Part shown: in pieces, positions 18,701-33,700 of the stretch | Layout of the letters: each line of letters starts with the position of its first letter | How positions within the stretch are numbered: the stretch's first letter is position 1 | Assembly: GCA_049487715.1 (NCBI GenBank) | Contig: CP150572.1 | Span: forward strand, 124,001 to 188,000 | Length of the DNA: 64,000 bases | Reading direction: 5' to 3' | Source of the DNA: Pycnococcus provasolii | Taxonomy: Eukaryota > Chlorophyta > Pseudoscourfieldiophyceae > Pseudoscourfieldiales | Position numbers and translations under genes: made by a program | The notes under the pieces: generated by a model | Told to the model about the DNA's origin: nothing | Seen by the model: the letters and a program-made list of their open reading frames with translations, nothing else | Databases searched by the model: none

Positions 18701-21700
18701 TCTACGGCGCGGACACGCGCACGTTCATGTGCGGCACGATGCCGGTGAGCGTGGAGGAGCACGCGCTTGTGCTCGGCGGATGCACGCAGTACTGCCTGGG
18801 CGGTGCCGTGGAGATGTCCGGCGGCGCCTCGTCTTCCGGCGTGGGTGGCGCGCTGACGCTTCGCGGCGGCTCGAGCTCGGGCGAGTCCGAGATGAGCCGC
18901 GGCGGCCACGTGGAGCTGGCGGCTGGCACGTCCGCGCGCGGCGTGGGCGGCAGCGTGCTTGTGAGCTCCGGCTTCAGCGAGACGGGCACGAGCGGCGAGG
19001 TGATCGTACGCAGCGATCGCTCGGGCGTATCGGGCACGAGCGGCGCGGTGCTTGTTGCGTCCGGCCAGTCATGCGCGGGCGACAGCGGGTCGCTGACGCT
19101 GATCAGCGGCGCGTCTACGGGCGGCGCTGGCGGCGACATTCGCGTGGCGGTTGGCTCGGGCGACACGGGCGACGGCGGCTCAGTGGTTGTGAGCGCTGGC
19201 GACACGAGCGCCTCGTACGCGAGCGGCGGCGACGTGTTCGTGAGCGCGGGCACCGGCACGGACCCGACGAGCGGCTCTGGCGGCTCCGTGAGCGTGCTCG
19301 GCGGTGAGGCGCTGGGCGAGACGGAGGGCGCGGGCGGCTCTGTGAGCGTGCTTGGCGGTCAGTCCGTGAGCGGCGTGGGCGGCAGCGTATCTGTGGTGAG
19401 CGGCCGCAGCGTGACAGGCACGAGCGGATCCGTGCTCGTGCACACGCAGGACGCGGGCGTGTCGGGCACGAGCGGTCCCGTGACTGTGGAGACGGGCACG
19501 TCTTCGGCGGGCGCTTCGGGCGCGGTGCACGTGACCACGGGCGACGCGCGCGGCGGCGCCGGCGGCGACATCGCCGTGCGTGTGGGCGCGGGCGACACGG
19601 GTCCTGGCGGCGTGCTGACGCTGTCTGCGGGCCTGACGACCGCGACGAACGCGACGGGCGGCGCGATCGAGGTGACGGGCGGCTCTGCGACGAGCGCGCT
19701 CGGAGGCATCGGTGGCGGCGTTTCGGTGTCTGCAGGCTACGGCGCGGACACGGGCGGCGCGGTGGTAGTGTCTGGCGGCGCAGGCGCCTCGGGCGACAGC
19801 GGCGACGTGATCGTGCTCACGCCTGATGCGGGCACGAGCGGCGTGAGCGGCGCCTTGTCCCTGACGAGCGGCGCGTCGACGGCAGGCCGCAGCGGCTCAG
19901 TGTCGGTGGTGACGGGCGACGCCTCGGGCGGCGCTGCGGGCGACTTCACGGTGAGCGTCGGCGACGGCGACACCGGCGCGGGCGGTCTCGTGTCCTTGAG
20001 CGCGGGCGTGTCGACGGCGGCCTTCGAGTCGGGCGGGCTTGTGTCCGTGTCCGGCGGATCTGGCGCGTCGTCTGAGGGCGGCCGCGGCGGCGTGGTGACG
20101 CTGTCTGGCGGCTCCTCGCTCGGCGAGACGGGCTGCGTGCTGACGGAGTACAACTGCAGCGGCGTGATCGTGCCTTCGACGGTGTACGAGGCTGTGAAGC
20201 GCGGATGCACGCGCGACTGCTCGTTCTACGGCGCGGACACGCGCACGTTCATGTGCGGCACGATGCCGGTGAGCGTGGAGGAGCACGCGCTTGTGCTCGG
20301 CGGATGCACGCAGTACTGCCTGGGCGGTGCCGTGGAGATGTCCGGCGGCGCCTCGTCTTCCGGCGTGGGTGGCGCGCTGACGCTTCGCGGCGGCTCGAGC
20401 TCGGGCGAGTCCGAGATGAGCCGCGGCGGCCACGTGGAGCTGGCGGCTGGCACGTCCGCGCGCGGCGTGGGCGGCAGCGTGCTTGTGAGCTCCGGCTTCA
20501 GCGAGACGGGCACGAGCGGCGAGGTGATCGTACGCAGCGATCGCTCGGGCGTATCGGGCACGAGCGGCGCGGTGCTTGTTGCGTCCGGCCAGTCATGCGC
20601 GGGCGACAGCGGGTCGCTGACGCTGATCAGCGGCGCGTCTACGGGCGGCGCTGGCGGCGACATTCGCGTGGCGGTTGGCTCGGGCGACACGGGCGACGGC
20701 GGCTCAGTGGTTGTGAGCGCTGGCGACACGAGCGCCTCGTACGCGAGCGGCGGCGACGTGTTCGTGAGCGCGGGCACCGGCACGGACACGACGAGCGGCT
20801 CTGGCGGCTCCGTGAGCGTGCTCGGCGGTGAGGCGCTGGGCGAGACGGAGGGCGCGGGCGGCTCTGTGAGCGTGCTTGGCGGTCAGTCCGTGAGCGGCGT
20901 GGGCGGCAGCGTATCTGTGGTGAGCGGCCGCAGCGTGACAGGCACGAGCGGATCCGTGCTCGTGCACACGCAGGACGCGGGCGTGTCGGGCACGAGCGGT
21001 CCCGTGACTGTGGAGACGGGCACGTCTTCGGCGGGCGCTTCGGGCGCGGTGCACGTGACCACGGGCGACGCGCGCGGCGGCGCCGGCGGCGACATCGCCG
21101 TGCGTGTGGGCGCGGGCGACACGGGTCCTGGCGGCGTGCTGACGCTGTCTGCGGGCCTGACGACCGCGGCGAACGCGACGGGCGGCGCGATCGAGGTGAC
21201 GGGCGGCTCTGCGACGAGCGCGCTCGGAGGCATCGGTGGCGGCGTTTCGGTGTCTGCAGGCTACGGCGCGGACACGGGCGGCGCGGTGGTAGTGTCTGGC
21301 GGCGCAGGCGCCTCGGGCGACAGCGGCGACGTGATCGTGCTCACGCCTGATGCGGGCACGAGCGGCGTGAGCGGCGCCTTGTCCCTGACGAGCGGCGCGT
21401 CGACGGCAGGCCGCAGCGGCTCAGTGTCGGTGGTGACGGGCGACGCCTCGGGCGGCGCTGCGGGCGACTTCACGGTGAGCGTCGGCGACGGCGACACCGG
21501 CGCGGGCGGTCTCGTGTCCTTGAGCGCGGGCGTGTCGACGGCGGCCTTCGAGTCGGGCGGGCTTGTGTCCGTGTCCGGCGGATCTGGCGCGTCGTCTGAG
21601 GGCGGCCGCGGCGGCGTGGTGACGCTGTCTGGCGGCTCCTCGCTCGGCGAGACGGGCTGCGTGCTGACGGAGTACAACTGCAGCGGCGTGATCGTGCCTT

Positions 21701-24700
21701 CGACGGTGTACGAGGCTGTGAAGCGCGGATGCACGCGCGACTGCTCGTTCTACGGCGCGGACACGCGCACGTTCATGTGCGGCACGATGCCGGTGAGCGT
21801 GGAGGAGCACGCGCTTGTGCTCGGCGGATGCACGCAGTACTGCCTGGGCGGTGCCGTGGAGATGTCCGGCGGCGCCTCGTCTTCCGGCGTGGGTGGCGCG
21901 CTGACGCTTCGCGGCGGCTCGAGCTCGGGCGAGTCCGAGATGAGCCGCGGCGGCCACGTGGAGCTGGCGGCTGGCACGTCCGCGCGCGGCGTGGGCGGCA
22001 GCGTGCTTGTGAGCTCCGGCTTCAGCGAGACGGGCACGAGCGGCGAGGTGATCGTACGCAGCGATCGCTCGGGCGTATCGGGCACGAGCGGCGCGGTGCT
22101 TGTTGCGTCCGGCCAGTCATGCGCGGGCGACAGCGGGTCGCTGACGCTGATCAGCGGCGCGTCTACGGGCGGCGCTGGCGGCGACATTCGCGTGGCGGTT
22201 GGCTCGGGCGACACGGGCGACGGCGGCTCAGTGGTTGTGAGCGCTGGCGACACGAGCGCCTCGTACGCGAGCGGCGGCGACGTGTTCGTGAGCGCGGGCA
22301 CCGGCACGGACACGACGAGTGGCTCTGGCGGCTCCGTGAGCGTGCTCGGCGGTGAGGCGCTGGGCGAGACGGAGGGCGCGGGCGGCTCTGTGAGCGTGCT
22401 TGGCGGTCAGTCCGTGGGCGGCGTGGGCGGCAGCGTATCTGTGGTGAGCGGCCGCAGCGTGACAGGCACGAGCGGATCCGTGCTCGTGCACACGCAGGAC
22501 GCGGGCGTGTCGGGCACGAGCGGTCCCGTGACTGTGGAGACGGGCACGTCTTCGGCGGGCGCTTCGGGCGCGGTGCACGTGACCACGGGCGACGCGCGCG
22601 GCGGCGCCGGCGGCGACATCGCCGTGCGTGTGGGCGCGGGCGACACGGGTCCTGGCGGCGTGCTGACGCTGTCTGCGGGCCTGACGACCGCGGCGAACGC
22701 GACGGGCGGCGCGATCGAGGTGACGGGCGGCTCTGCGACGAGCGCGCTCGGAGGCATCGGTGGCGGCGTTTCGGTGTCTGCAGGCTACGGCGCGGACGCG
22801 GGCGGCGCGGTGGTAGTGTCTGGCGGCGCAGGCGCCTCGGGCGACAGCGGCGACGTGATCGTGCTCACGCCTGATGCGGGCACGAGCGGCGTGAGCGGCG
22901 CCTTGTCCCTGACGAGCGGCGCGTCGACGGCAGGCCGCAGCGGCTCAGTGTCGGTGGTGACGGGCGACGCCTCGGGCGGCGCTGCGGGCGACTTCACGGT
23001 GAGCGTCGGCGACGGCGACACCGGCGCGGGCGGTCTCGTGTCCTTGAGCGCGGGCGTGTCGACGGCGGCCTTCGAGTCGGGCGGGCTTGTGTCCGTATCC
23101 GGCGGATCTGGCGCGTCGTCTGAGGGCGGCCGCGGCGGCGTGGTGACGCTGTCTGGCGGCTCCTCGCTCGGCGAGACGGGCTGCGTGCTGACGGAGTACA
23201 ACTGCAGCGGCGTGATCGTGCCTTCGACGGTGTACGAGGCTGTGAAGCGCGGATGCACGCGCGACTGCTCGTTCTACGGCGCGGACACGCGCACGTTCAT
23301 GTGCGGCACGATGCCGGTGAGCGTGGAGGAGCACGCGCTTGTGCTCGGCGGATGCACGCAGTACTGCCTGGGCGGTGCCGTGGAGATGTCCGGCGGCGCC
23401 TCGTCTTCCGGCGTGGGTGGCGCGCTGACGCTTCTCGGCGGCTCGAGCTCGGGCGAGTCCGAGATGAGCCGCGGCGGCCACGTGGAGCTGGCGGCTGGTA
23501 CGTCCGCGCGCGGCGTGGGCGGCAGCGTGCTTGTGAGCTCCGGCTTCAGCGAGACGGGCACGAGCGGCGAGGTGATCGTACGCAGCGATCGCTCGGGCGT
23601 ATCGGGCACGAGCGGCGCGGTGCTTGTTGCGTCCGGCCAGTCATGCGCGGGCGACAGCGGGTCGCTGACGCTGATCAGCGGCGCGTCTACGGGCGGCGCT
23701 GGCGGCGACATTCGCGTGGCGGTTGGCTCGGGCGACACGGGCGACGGCGGCTCAGTGGTTGTGAGCGCTGGCGACACGAGCGCCTCGTACGCGAGCGGCG
23801 GCGACGTGTTCGTGAGCGCGGGCACCGGCACGGACACGACGAGTGGCTCTGGCGGCTCCGTGAGCGTGCTCGGCGGTGAGGCGCTGGGCGAGACGGAGGG
23901 CGCGGGCGGCTCTGTGAGCGTGCTTGGCGGTCAGTCCGTGAGCGGCGTGGGCGGCAGCGTATCTGTGGTGAGCGGCCGCAGCGTGACAGGCACGAGCGGA
24001 TCCGTGCTCGTGCACACGCAGGACGCGGGCGTGTCGGGCACGAGCGGTCCCGTGACTGTGGAGACGGGCACGTCTTCGGCGGGCGCTTCGGGCGCGGTGC
24101 ACGTGACCACGGGCGACGCGCGCGGCGGCGCCGGCGGCGACATCGCCGTGCGCGTGGGCGCGGGCGACACGGGTCCTGGCGGCGTGCTGACGCTGTCTGC
24201 GGGCCTGACGACCGCGGCGAACGCGACGGGCGGCGCGATCGAGGTGACGGGCGGCTCTGCGACGAGCGCGCTCGGAGGCATCGGTGGCGGCGTTTCGGTG
24301 TCTGCAGGCTACGGCGCGGACGCGGGCGGCGCGGTGGTAGTGTCTGGCGGCGCAGGCGCCTCGGGCGACAGCGGCGACGTGATCGTGCTCACGCCTGATG
24401 CGGGCACGAGCGGCGTGAGCGGCGCCTTGTCCCTGACGAGCGGCGCGTCGACGGCGGGCCGCAGCGGCTCAGTGTCGGTGGTGACGGGCGACGCCTCGGG
24501 CGGCGCTGCGGGCGACTTCACGGTGAGCGTCGGCGACGGCGACACCGGCGCGGGCGGTCTCGTGTCCTTGAGCGCGGGCGTGTCGACGGCGGCCTTCGAG
24601 TCGGGCGGGCTTGTGTCCGTGTCCGGCGGATCTGGCGCGTCGTCTGAGGGCGGCCGCGGCGGCGTGGTGACGCTGTCTGGCGGCTCCTCGCTCGGCGAGA

Positions 24701-27700
24701 CGGGCTGCGTGCTGACGGAGTACAACTGCAGCGGCGTGATCGTGCCTTCGACGGTGTACGAGGCTGTGAAGCGCGGATGCACGCGCGACTGCTCGTTCTA
24801 CGGCGCGGACACGCGCACGTTCATGTGCGGCACGATGCCGGTGAGCGTGGAGGAGCACGCGCTTGTGCTCGGCGGATGCACGCAGTACTGCCTGGGCGGT
24901 GCCGTGGAGATGTCCGGCGGCGCCTCGTCTTCCGGCGTGGGTGGCGCGCTGACGCTTCTCGGCGGCTCGAGCTCGGGCGAGTCCGAGATGAGCCGCGGCG
25001 GCCACGTGGAGCTGGCGGCTGGTACGTCCGCGCGCGGCGTGGGCGGCAGCGTGCTTGTGAGCTCCGGCTTCAGCGAGACGGGCACGAGCGGCGAGGTGAT
25101 CGTACGCAGCGATCGCTCGGGCGTATCGGGCACGAGCGGCGCGGTGCTTGTTGCGTCCGGCCAGTCATGCGCGGGCGACAGCGGGTCGCTGACGCTGATC
25201 AGCGGCGCGTCTACGGGCGGCGCTGGCGGCGACATTCGCGTGGCGGTTGGCTCGGGCGACACGGGCGACGGCGGCTCAGTGGTTGTGAGCGCTGGCGACA
25301 CGAGCGCCTCGTACGCGAGCGGCGGCGACGTGTTCGTGAGCGCGGGCACCGGCACGGACCCGACGAGCGGCTCTGGCGGCTCCGTGAGCGTGCTCGGCGG
25401 TGAGGCGCTGGGCGAGACGGAGGGCGCGGGCGGCTCTGTGAGCGTGCTTGGCGGTCAGTCCGTGAGCGGCGTGGGCGGCAGCGTATCTGTGGTGAGCGGC
25501 CGCAGCGTGACAGGCACGAGCGGATCCGTGCTCGTGCACACGCAGGACGCGGGCGTGTCGGGCACGAGCGGTCCCGTGACTGTGGAGACGGGCACGTCTT
25601 CGGCGGGCGCTTCGGGCGCGGTGCACGTGACCACGGGCGACGCGCGCGGCGGCGCCGGCGGCGACATCGCCGTGCGCGTGGGCGCGGGCGACACGGGTCC
25701 TGGCGGCGTGCTGACGCTGTCTGCGGGCCTGACGACCGCGGCGAACGCGACGGGCGGCGCGATCGAGGTGACGGGCGGCTCTGCGACGAGCGCGCTCGGA
25801 GGCATCGGTGGCGGCGTTTCGGTGTCTGCAGGCTACGGCGCGGACACGGGCGGCGCGGTGGTAGTGTCTGGCGGCGCAGGCGCCTCGGGCGACAGCGGCG
25901 ACGTGATCGTGCTCACGCCTGATGCGGGCACGAGCGGCGTGAGCGGCGCCTTGTCCCTGACGAGCGGCGCGTCGACGGCGGGCCGCAGCGGCTCAGTGTC
26001 GGTGGTGACGGGCGACGCCTCGGGCGGCGCTGCGGGCGACTTCACGGTGAGCGTCGGCGACGGCGACACCGGCGCGGGTGGTCTCGTGTCCTTGAGCGCG
26101 GGCGTGTCGACGGCGGCCTTCGAGTCGGGCGGGCTTGTGTCCGTGTCCGGCGGATCTGGCGCGTCGTCTGAGGGCGGCCGCGGCGGCGTGGTGACGCTGT
26201 CTGGCGGCTCCTCGCTCGGCGAGACGGGCTGCGTGCTGACGGAGTACAACTGTAGCGGCGTGATCGTGCCTTCGACGGTGTACGAGGCTGTGAAGCGCGG
26301 ATGCACGCGCGACTGCTCGTTCTACGGCGCGGACACGCGCACGTTCATGTGCGGCACGATGCCGGTGAGCGTGGAGGAGCACGCGCTTGTGCTCGGCGGA
26401 TGCACGCAGTACTGCCTGGGCGGTGCCGTGGAGATGTCCGGCGGCGCCTCGTCTTCCGGCGTGGGTGGCGCGCTGACGCTTCTCGGCGGCTCGAGCTCGG
26501 GCGAGTCCGAGATGAGCCGCGGCGGCCACGTGGAGCTGGCGGCTGGCACGTCCGCGCGCGGCGTGGGCGGCAGCGTGCTTGTGAGCTCCGGCTTCAGCGA
26601 GACGGGCACGAGCGGCGAGGTGATCGTACGCAGCGATCGCTCGGGCGTATCGGGCACGAGCGGCGCGGTGCTTGTTGCGTCCGGCCAGTCATGCGCGGGC
26701 GACAGCGGGTCGCTGACGCTGATCAGCGGCGCGTCTACGGGCGGCGCTGGCGGCGACATTCGCGTGGCGGTTGGCTCGGGCGACACGGGCGACGGCGGCT
26801 CAGTGGTTGTGAGCGCTGGCGACACGAGCGCCTCGTACGCGAGCGGCGGCGACGTGTTCGTGAGCGCGGGCACCGGCACGGACCCGACGAGCGGCTCTGG
26901 CGGCTCCGTGAGCGTGCTCGGCGGTGAGGCGCTGGGCGAGACGGAGGGCGCGGGCGGCTCTGTGAGCGTGCTTGGCGGTCAGTCCGTGAGCGGCGTGGGC
27001 GGCAGCGTATCTGTGGTGAGCGGCCGCAGCGTGACAGGCACGAGCGGATCCGTGCTCGTGCACACGCAGGACGCGGGCGTGTCGGGCACGAGCGGTCCCG
27101 TGACTGTGGAGACGGGCACGTCTTCGGCGGGCGCTTCGGGCGCGGTGCACGTGACCACGGGCGACGCGCGCGGCGGCGCCGGCGGCGACATCGCCGTGCG
27201 CGTGGGCGCGGGCGACACGGGTCCTGGCGGCGTGCTGACGCTGTCTGCGGGCCTGACGACCGCGGCGAACGCGACGGGCGGCGCGATCGAGGTGACGGGC
27301 GGCTCTGCGACGAGCGCGCTCGGAGGCATCGGTGGCGGCGTTTCGGTGTCTGCAGGCTACGGCGCGGACACGGGCGGCGCGGTGGTAGTGTCTGGCGGCG
27401 CAGGCGCCTCGGGCGACAGCGGCGACGTGATCGTGCTCACGCCTGATGCGGGCACGAGCGGCGTGAGCGGCGCCTTGTCCCTGACGAGCGGCGCGTCGAC
27501 GGCGGGCCGCAGCGGCTCAGTGTCGGTGGTGACGGGCGACGCCTCGGGCGGCGCTGCGGGCGACTTCACGGTGAGCGTCGGCGACGGCGACACCGGCGCG
27601 GGCGGTCTCGTGTCCTTGAGCGCGGGCGTGTCGACGGCGGCCTTCGAGTCGGGCGGGCTTGTGTCCGTGTCCGGCGGATCTGGCGCGTCGTCTGAGGGCG

Positions 27701-30700
27701 GCCGCGGCGGCGTGGTGACGCTGTCTGGCGGCTCCTCGCTCGGCGAGACGGGCTGCGTGCTGACGGAGTACAACTGCAGCGGCGTGATCGTGCCTTCGAC
27801 GGTGTACGAGGCTGTGAAGCGCGGATGCACGCGCGACTGCTCGTTCTACGGCGCGGACACGCGCACGTTCATGTGCGGCACGATGCCGGTGAGCGTGGAG
27901 GAGCACGCGCTTGTGCTCGGCGGATGCACGCAGTACTGCCTGGGCGGTGCCGTGGAGATGTCCGGCGGCGCCTCGTCTTCCGGCGTGGGTGGCGCGCTGA
28001 CGCTTCTCGGCGGCTCGAGCTCGGGCGAGTCCGAGATGAGCCGCGGCGGCCACGTGGAGCTGGCGGCTGGTACGTCCGCGCGCGGCGTGGGCGGCAGCGT
28101 GCTTGTGAGCTCCGGCTTCAGCGAGACGGGCACGAGCGGCGAGGTGATCGTACGCAGCGATCGCTCGGGCGTATCGGGCACGAGCGGCGCGGTGCTTGTT
28201 GCGTCCGGCCAGTCATGCGCGGGCGACAGCGGGTCGCTGACGCTGATCAGCGGCGCGTCTACGGGCGGCGCTGGCGGCGACATTCGCGTGGCGGTTGGCT
28301 CGGGCGACACGGGCGACGGCGGCTCAGTGGTTGTGAGCGCTGGCGACACGAGCGCCTCGTACGCGAGCGGCGGCGACGTGTTCGTGAGCGCGGGCACTGG
28401 CACGGACCCGACGAGCGGCTCTGGCGGCTCCGTGAGCGTGCTCGGCGGTGAGGCGCTGGGCGAGACGGAGGGCGCGGGCGGCTCTGTGAGCGTGCTTGGC
28501 GGTCAGTCCGTGAGCGGCGTGGGCGGCAGCGTATCTGTGGTGAGCGGCCGCAGCGTGACAGGCACGAGCGGATCCGTGCTCGTGCACACGCAGGACGCGG
28601 GCGTGTCGGGCACGAGCGGTCCCGTGACTGTGGAGACGGGCACGTCTTCGGCGGGCGCTTCGGGCGCGGTGCACGTGACCACGGGCGACGCGCGCGGCGG
28701 CGCCGGCGGCGACATCGCCGTGCGCGTGGGCGCGGGCGACACGGGTCCTGGCGGCGTGCTGACGCTGTCTGCGGGCCTGACGACCGCGGCGAACGCGACG
28801 GGCGGCGCGATCGAGGTGACGGGCGGCTCTGCGACGAGCGCGCTCGGAGGCATCGGTGGCGGCGTTTCGGTGTCTGCAGGCTACGGCGCGGACACGGGCG
28901 GCGCGGTGGTAGTGTCTGGCGGCGCAGGCGCCTCGGGCGACAGCGGCGACGTGATCGTGCTCACGCCTGATGCGGGCACGAGCGGCGTGAGCGGCGCCTT
29001 GTCCCTGACGAGCGGCGCGTCGACGGCGGGCCGCAGCGGCTCAGTGTCGGTGGTGACGGGCGACGCCTCGGGCGGCGCTGCGGGCGACTTCACGGTGAGC
29101 GTCGGCGACGGCGACACCGGCGCGGGCGGTCTCGTGTCCTTGAGCGCGGGCGTGTCGACGGCGGCCTTCGAGTCGGGCGGGCTTGTGTCCGTATCCGGCG
29201 GATCTGGCGCGTCGTCTGAGGGCGGCCGCGGCGGCGTGGTGACGCTGTCTGGCGGCTCCTCGCTCGGCGAGACGGGCTGCGTGCTGACGGAGTACAACTG
29301 CAGCGGCGTGATCGTGCCTTCGACGGTGTACGAGGCTGTGAAGCGCGGATGCACGCGCGACTGCTCGTTCTACGGCGCGGACACGCGCACGTTCATGTGC
29401 GGCACGATGCCGGTGAGCGCGGAGGAGCACGCGCTTGTGCTCGGCGGATGCACGCAGTACTGCCTGGGCGGTGCCGTGGAGATGTCCGGCGGCGCCTCGT
29501 CTTCCGGCGTGGGTGGCGCGCTGACGCTTCTCGGCGGCTCGAGCTCGGGCGAGTCCGAGATGAGCCGCGGCGGCCACGTGGAGCTGGCGGCTGGTACGTC
29601 CGCGCGCGGCGTGGGCGGCAGCGTGCTTGTGAGCTCCGGCTTCAGCGAGACGGGCACGAGCGGCGAGGTGATCGTACGCAGCGATCGCTCGGGCGTATCG
29701 GGCACGAGCGGCGCGGTGCTTGTTGCGTCCGGCCAGTCATGCGCGGGCGACAGCGGGTCGCTGACGCTGATCAGCGGCGCGTCTACGGGCGGCGCTGGCG
29801 GCGACATTCGCGTGGCGGTTGGCTCGGGCGACACGGGCGACGGCGGCTCAGTGGTTGTGAGCGCTGGCGACACGAGCGCCTCGTACGCGAGCGGCGGCGA
29901 CGTGTTCGTGAGCGCGGGCACTGGCACGGACCCGACGAGCGGCTCTGGCGGCTCCGTGAGCGTGCTCGGCGGTGAGGCGCTGGGCGAGACGGAGGGCGCG
30001 GGCGGCTCTGTGAGCGTGCTTGGCGGTCAGTCCGTGAGCGGCGTGGGCGGCAGCGTATCTGTGGTGAGCGGCCGCAGCGTGACAGGCACGAGCGGATCCG
30101 TGCTCGTGCACACGCAGGACGCGGGCGTGTCGGGCACGAGCGGTCCCGTGACTGTGGAGACGGGCACGTCTTCGGCGGGCGCTTCGGGCGCGGTGCACGT
30201 GACCACGGGCGACGCGCGCGGCGGCGCCGGCGGTGACATCGCCGTGCGCGTGGGCGCGGGCGACACGGGTCCTGGCGGCGTGCTGACGCTGTCTGCGGGC
30301 CTGACGACCGCGGCGAACGCGACGGGCGGCGCGATCGAGGTGACGGGCGGCTCTGCGACGAGCGCGCTCGGAGGCATCGGTGGCGGCGTTTCGGTGTCTG
30401 CAGGCTACGGCGCGGACACGGGCGGCGCGGTGGTAGTGTCTGGCGGCGCAGGCGCCTCGGGCGACAGCGGCGACGTGATCGTGCTCACGCCTGATGCGGG
30501 CACGAGCGGCGTGAGCGGCGCCTTGTCCCTGACGAGCGGCGCGTCGACGGCAGGCCGCAGCGGCTCAGTGTCGGTGGTGACGGGCGACGCCTCGGGCGGC
30601 GCTGCGGGCGACTTCACGGTGAGCGTCGGCGACGGCGACACCGGCGCGGGCGGTCTCGTGTCCTTGAGCGCGGGCGTGTCGACGGCGGCCTTCGAGTCGG

Positions 30701-33700
30701 GCGGGCTTGTGTCCGTGTCCGGCGGATCTGGCGCGTCGTCTGAGGGCGGCCGCGGCGGCGTGGTGACGCTGTCTGGCGGCTCCTCGCTCGGCGAGACGGG
30801 CTGCGTGCTGACGGAGTACAACTGCAGCGGCGTGATCGTGCCTTCGACGGTGTACGAGGCTGTGAAGCGCGGATGCACGCGCGACTGCTCGTTCTACGGC
30901 GCGGACACGCGCACGTTCATGTGCGGCACGATGCCGGTGAGCGCGGAGGAGCACGCGCTTGTGCTCGGCGGATGCACGCAGTACTGCCTGGGCGGTGCCG
31001 TGGAGATGTCCGGCGGCGCCTCGTCTTCCGGCGTGGGTGGCGCGCTGACGCTTCTCGGCGGCTCGAGCTCGGGCGAGTCCGAGATGAGCCGCGGCGGCCA
31101 CGTGGAGCTGGCGGCTGGTACGTCCGCGCGCGGCGTGGGCGGCAGCGTGCTTGTGAGCTCCGGCTTCAGCGAGACGGGCACGAGCGGCGAGGTGATCGTA
31201 CGCAGCGATCGCTCGGGCGTATCGGGCACGAGCGGCGCGGTGCTTGTTGCGTCCGGCCAGTCATGCGCGGGCGACAGCGGGTCGCTGACGCTGATCAGCG
31301 GCGCGTCTACGGGCGGCGCTGGCGGCGACATTCGCGTGGCGGTTGGCTCGGGCGACACGGGCGACGGCGGCTCAGTGGTTGTGAGCGCTGGCGACACGAG
31401 CGCCTCGTACGCGAGCGGCGGCGACGTGTTCGTGAGCGCGGGCACTGGCACGGACCCGACGAGCGGCTCTGGCGGCTCCGTGAGCGTGCTCGGCGGTGAG
31501 GCGCTGGGCGAGACGGAGGGCGCGGGCGGCTCTGTGAGCGTGCTTGGCGGTCAGTCCGTGAGCGGCGTGGGCGGCAGCGTATCTGTGGTGAGCGGCCGCA
31601 GCGTGACAGGCACGAGCGGATCCGTGCTCGTGCACACGCAGGACGCGGGCGTGTCGGGCACGAGCGGTCCCGTGACTGTGGAGACGGGCACGTCTTCGGC
31701 GGGCGCTTCGGGCGCGGTGCACGTGACCACGGGCGACGCGCGCGGCGGCGCCGGCGGCGACATCGCCGTGCGTGTGGGCGCGGGCGACACGGGTCCTGGC
31801 GGCGTGCTGACGCTGTCTGCGGGCCTGACGACCGCGGCGAACGCGACGGGCGGCGCGATCGAGGTGACGGGCGGCTCTGCGACGAGCGCGCTCGGAGGCA
31901 TCGGTGGCGGCGTTTCGGTGTCTGCAGGCTACGGCGCGGACACGGGCGGCGCGGTGGTAGTGTCTGGCGGCGCAGGCGCCTCGGGCGACAGCGGCGACGT
32001 GATCGTGCTCACGCCTGATGCGGGCACGAGCGGCGTGAGCGGCGCCTTGTCCCTGACGAGCGGCGCGTCGACGGCGGGCCGCAGCGGCTCAGTGTCGGTG
32101 GTGACGGGCGACGCCTCGGGCGGCGCTGCGGGCGACTTCACGGTGAGCGTCGGCGACGGCGACACCGGCGCGGGCGGTCTCGTGTCCTTGAGCGCGGGCG
32201 TGTCGACGGCGGCCTTCGAGTCGGGCGGGCTTGTGTCCGTGTCCGGCGGATCTGGCGCGTCGTCTGAGGGCGGCCGCGGCGGCGTGGTGACGCTGTCTGG
32301 CGGCTCCTCGCTCGGCGAGACGGGCTGCGTGCTGACGGAGTACAACTGCAGCGGCGTGATCGTGCCTTCGACGGTGTACGAGGCTGTGAAGCGCGGATGC
32401 ACGCGCGACTGCTCGTTCTACGGCGCGGACACGCGCACGTTCATGTGCGGCACGATGCCGGTGAGCGTGGAGGAGCACGCGCTTGTGCTCGGCGGATGCA
32501 CGCAGTACTGCCTGGGCGGTGCCGTGGAGATGTCCGGCGGCGCCTCGTCTTCCGGCGTGGGTGGCGCGCTGACGCTTCTCGGCGGCTCGAGCTCGGGCGA
32601 GTCCGAGATGAGCCGCGGCGGCCACGTGGAGCTGGCGGCTGGCACGTCCGCGCGCGGCGTGGGCGGCAGCGTGCTTGTGAGCTCCGGCTTCAGCGAGACG
32701 GGCACGAGCGGCGAGGTGATCGTACGCAGCGATCGCTCGGGCGTATCGGGCACGAGCGGCGCGGTGCTTGTTGCGTCCGGCCAGTCATGCGCGGGCGACA
32801 GCGGGTCGCTGACGCTGATCAGCGGCGCGTCTACGGGCGGCGCTGGCGGCGACATTCGCGTGGCGGTTGGCTCGGGCGACACGGGCGACGGCGGCTCAGT
32901 GGTTGTGAGCGCTGGCGACACGAGCGCCTCGTACGCGAGCGGCGGCGACGTGTTCGTGAGCGCGGGCACTGGCACGGACCCGACGAGCGGCTCTGGCGGC
33001 TCCGTGAGCGTGCTCGGCGGTGAGGCGCTGGGCGAGACGGAGGGCGCGGGCGGCTCTGTGAGCGTGCTTGGCGGTCAGTCCGTGAGCGGCGTGGGCGGCA
33101 GCGTATCTGTGGTGAGCGGCCGCAGCGTGACAGGCACGAGCGGATCCGTGCTCGTGCACACGCAGGACGCGGGCGTGTCGGGCACGAGCGGTCCCGTGAC
33201 TGTGGAGACGGGCACGTCTTCGGCGGGCGCTTCGGGCGCGGTGCACGTGACCACGGGCGACGCGCGCGGCGGCGCCGGCGGCGACATCGCCGTGCGTGTG
33301 GGCGCGGGCGACACGGGTCCTGGCGGCGTGCTGACGCTGTCTGCGGGCCTGACGACCGCGGCGAACGCGACGGGCGGCGCGATCGAGGTGACGGGCGGCT
33401 CTGCGACGAGCGCGCTCGGAGGCATCGGTGGCGGCGTTTCGGTGTCTGCAGGCTACGGCGCGGACACGGGCGGCGCGGTGGTAGTGTCTGGCGGCGCAGG
33501 CGCCTCGGGCGACAGCGGCGACGTGATCGTGCTCACGCCTGATGCGGGCACGAGCGGCGTGAGCGGCGCCTTGTCCCTGACGAGCGGCGCGTCGACGGCG
33601 GGCCGCAGCGGCTCAGTGTCGGTGGTGACGGGCGACGCCTCGGGCGGCGCTGCGGGCGACTTCACGGTGAGCGTCGGCGACGGCGACACCGGCGCGGGCG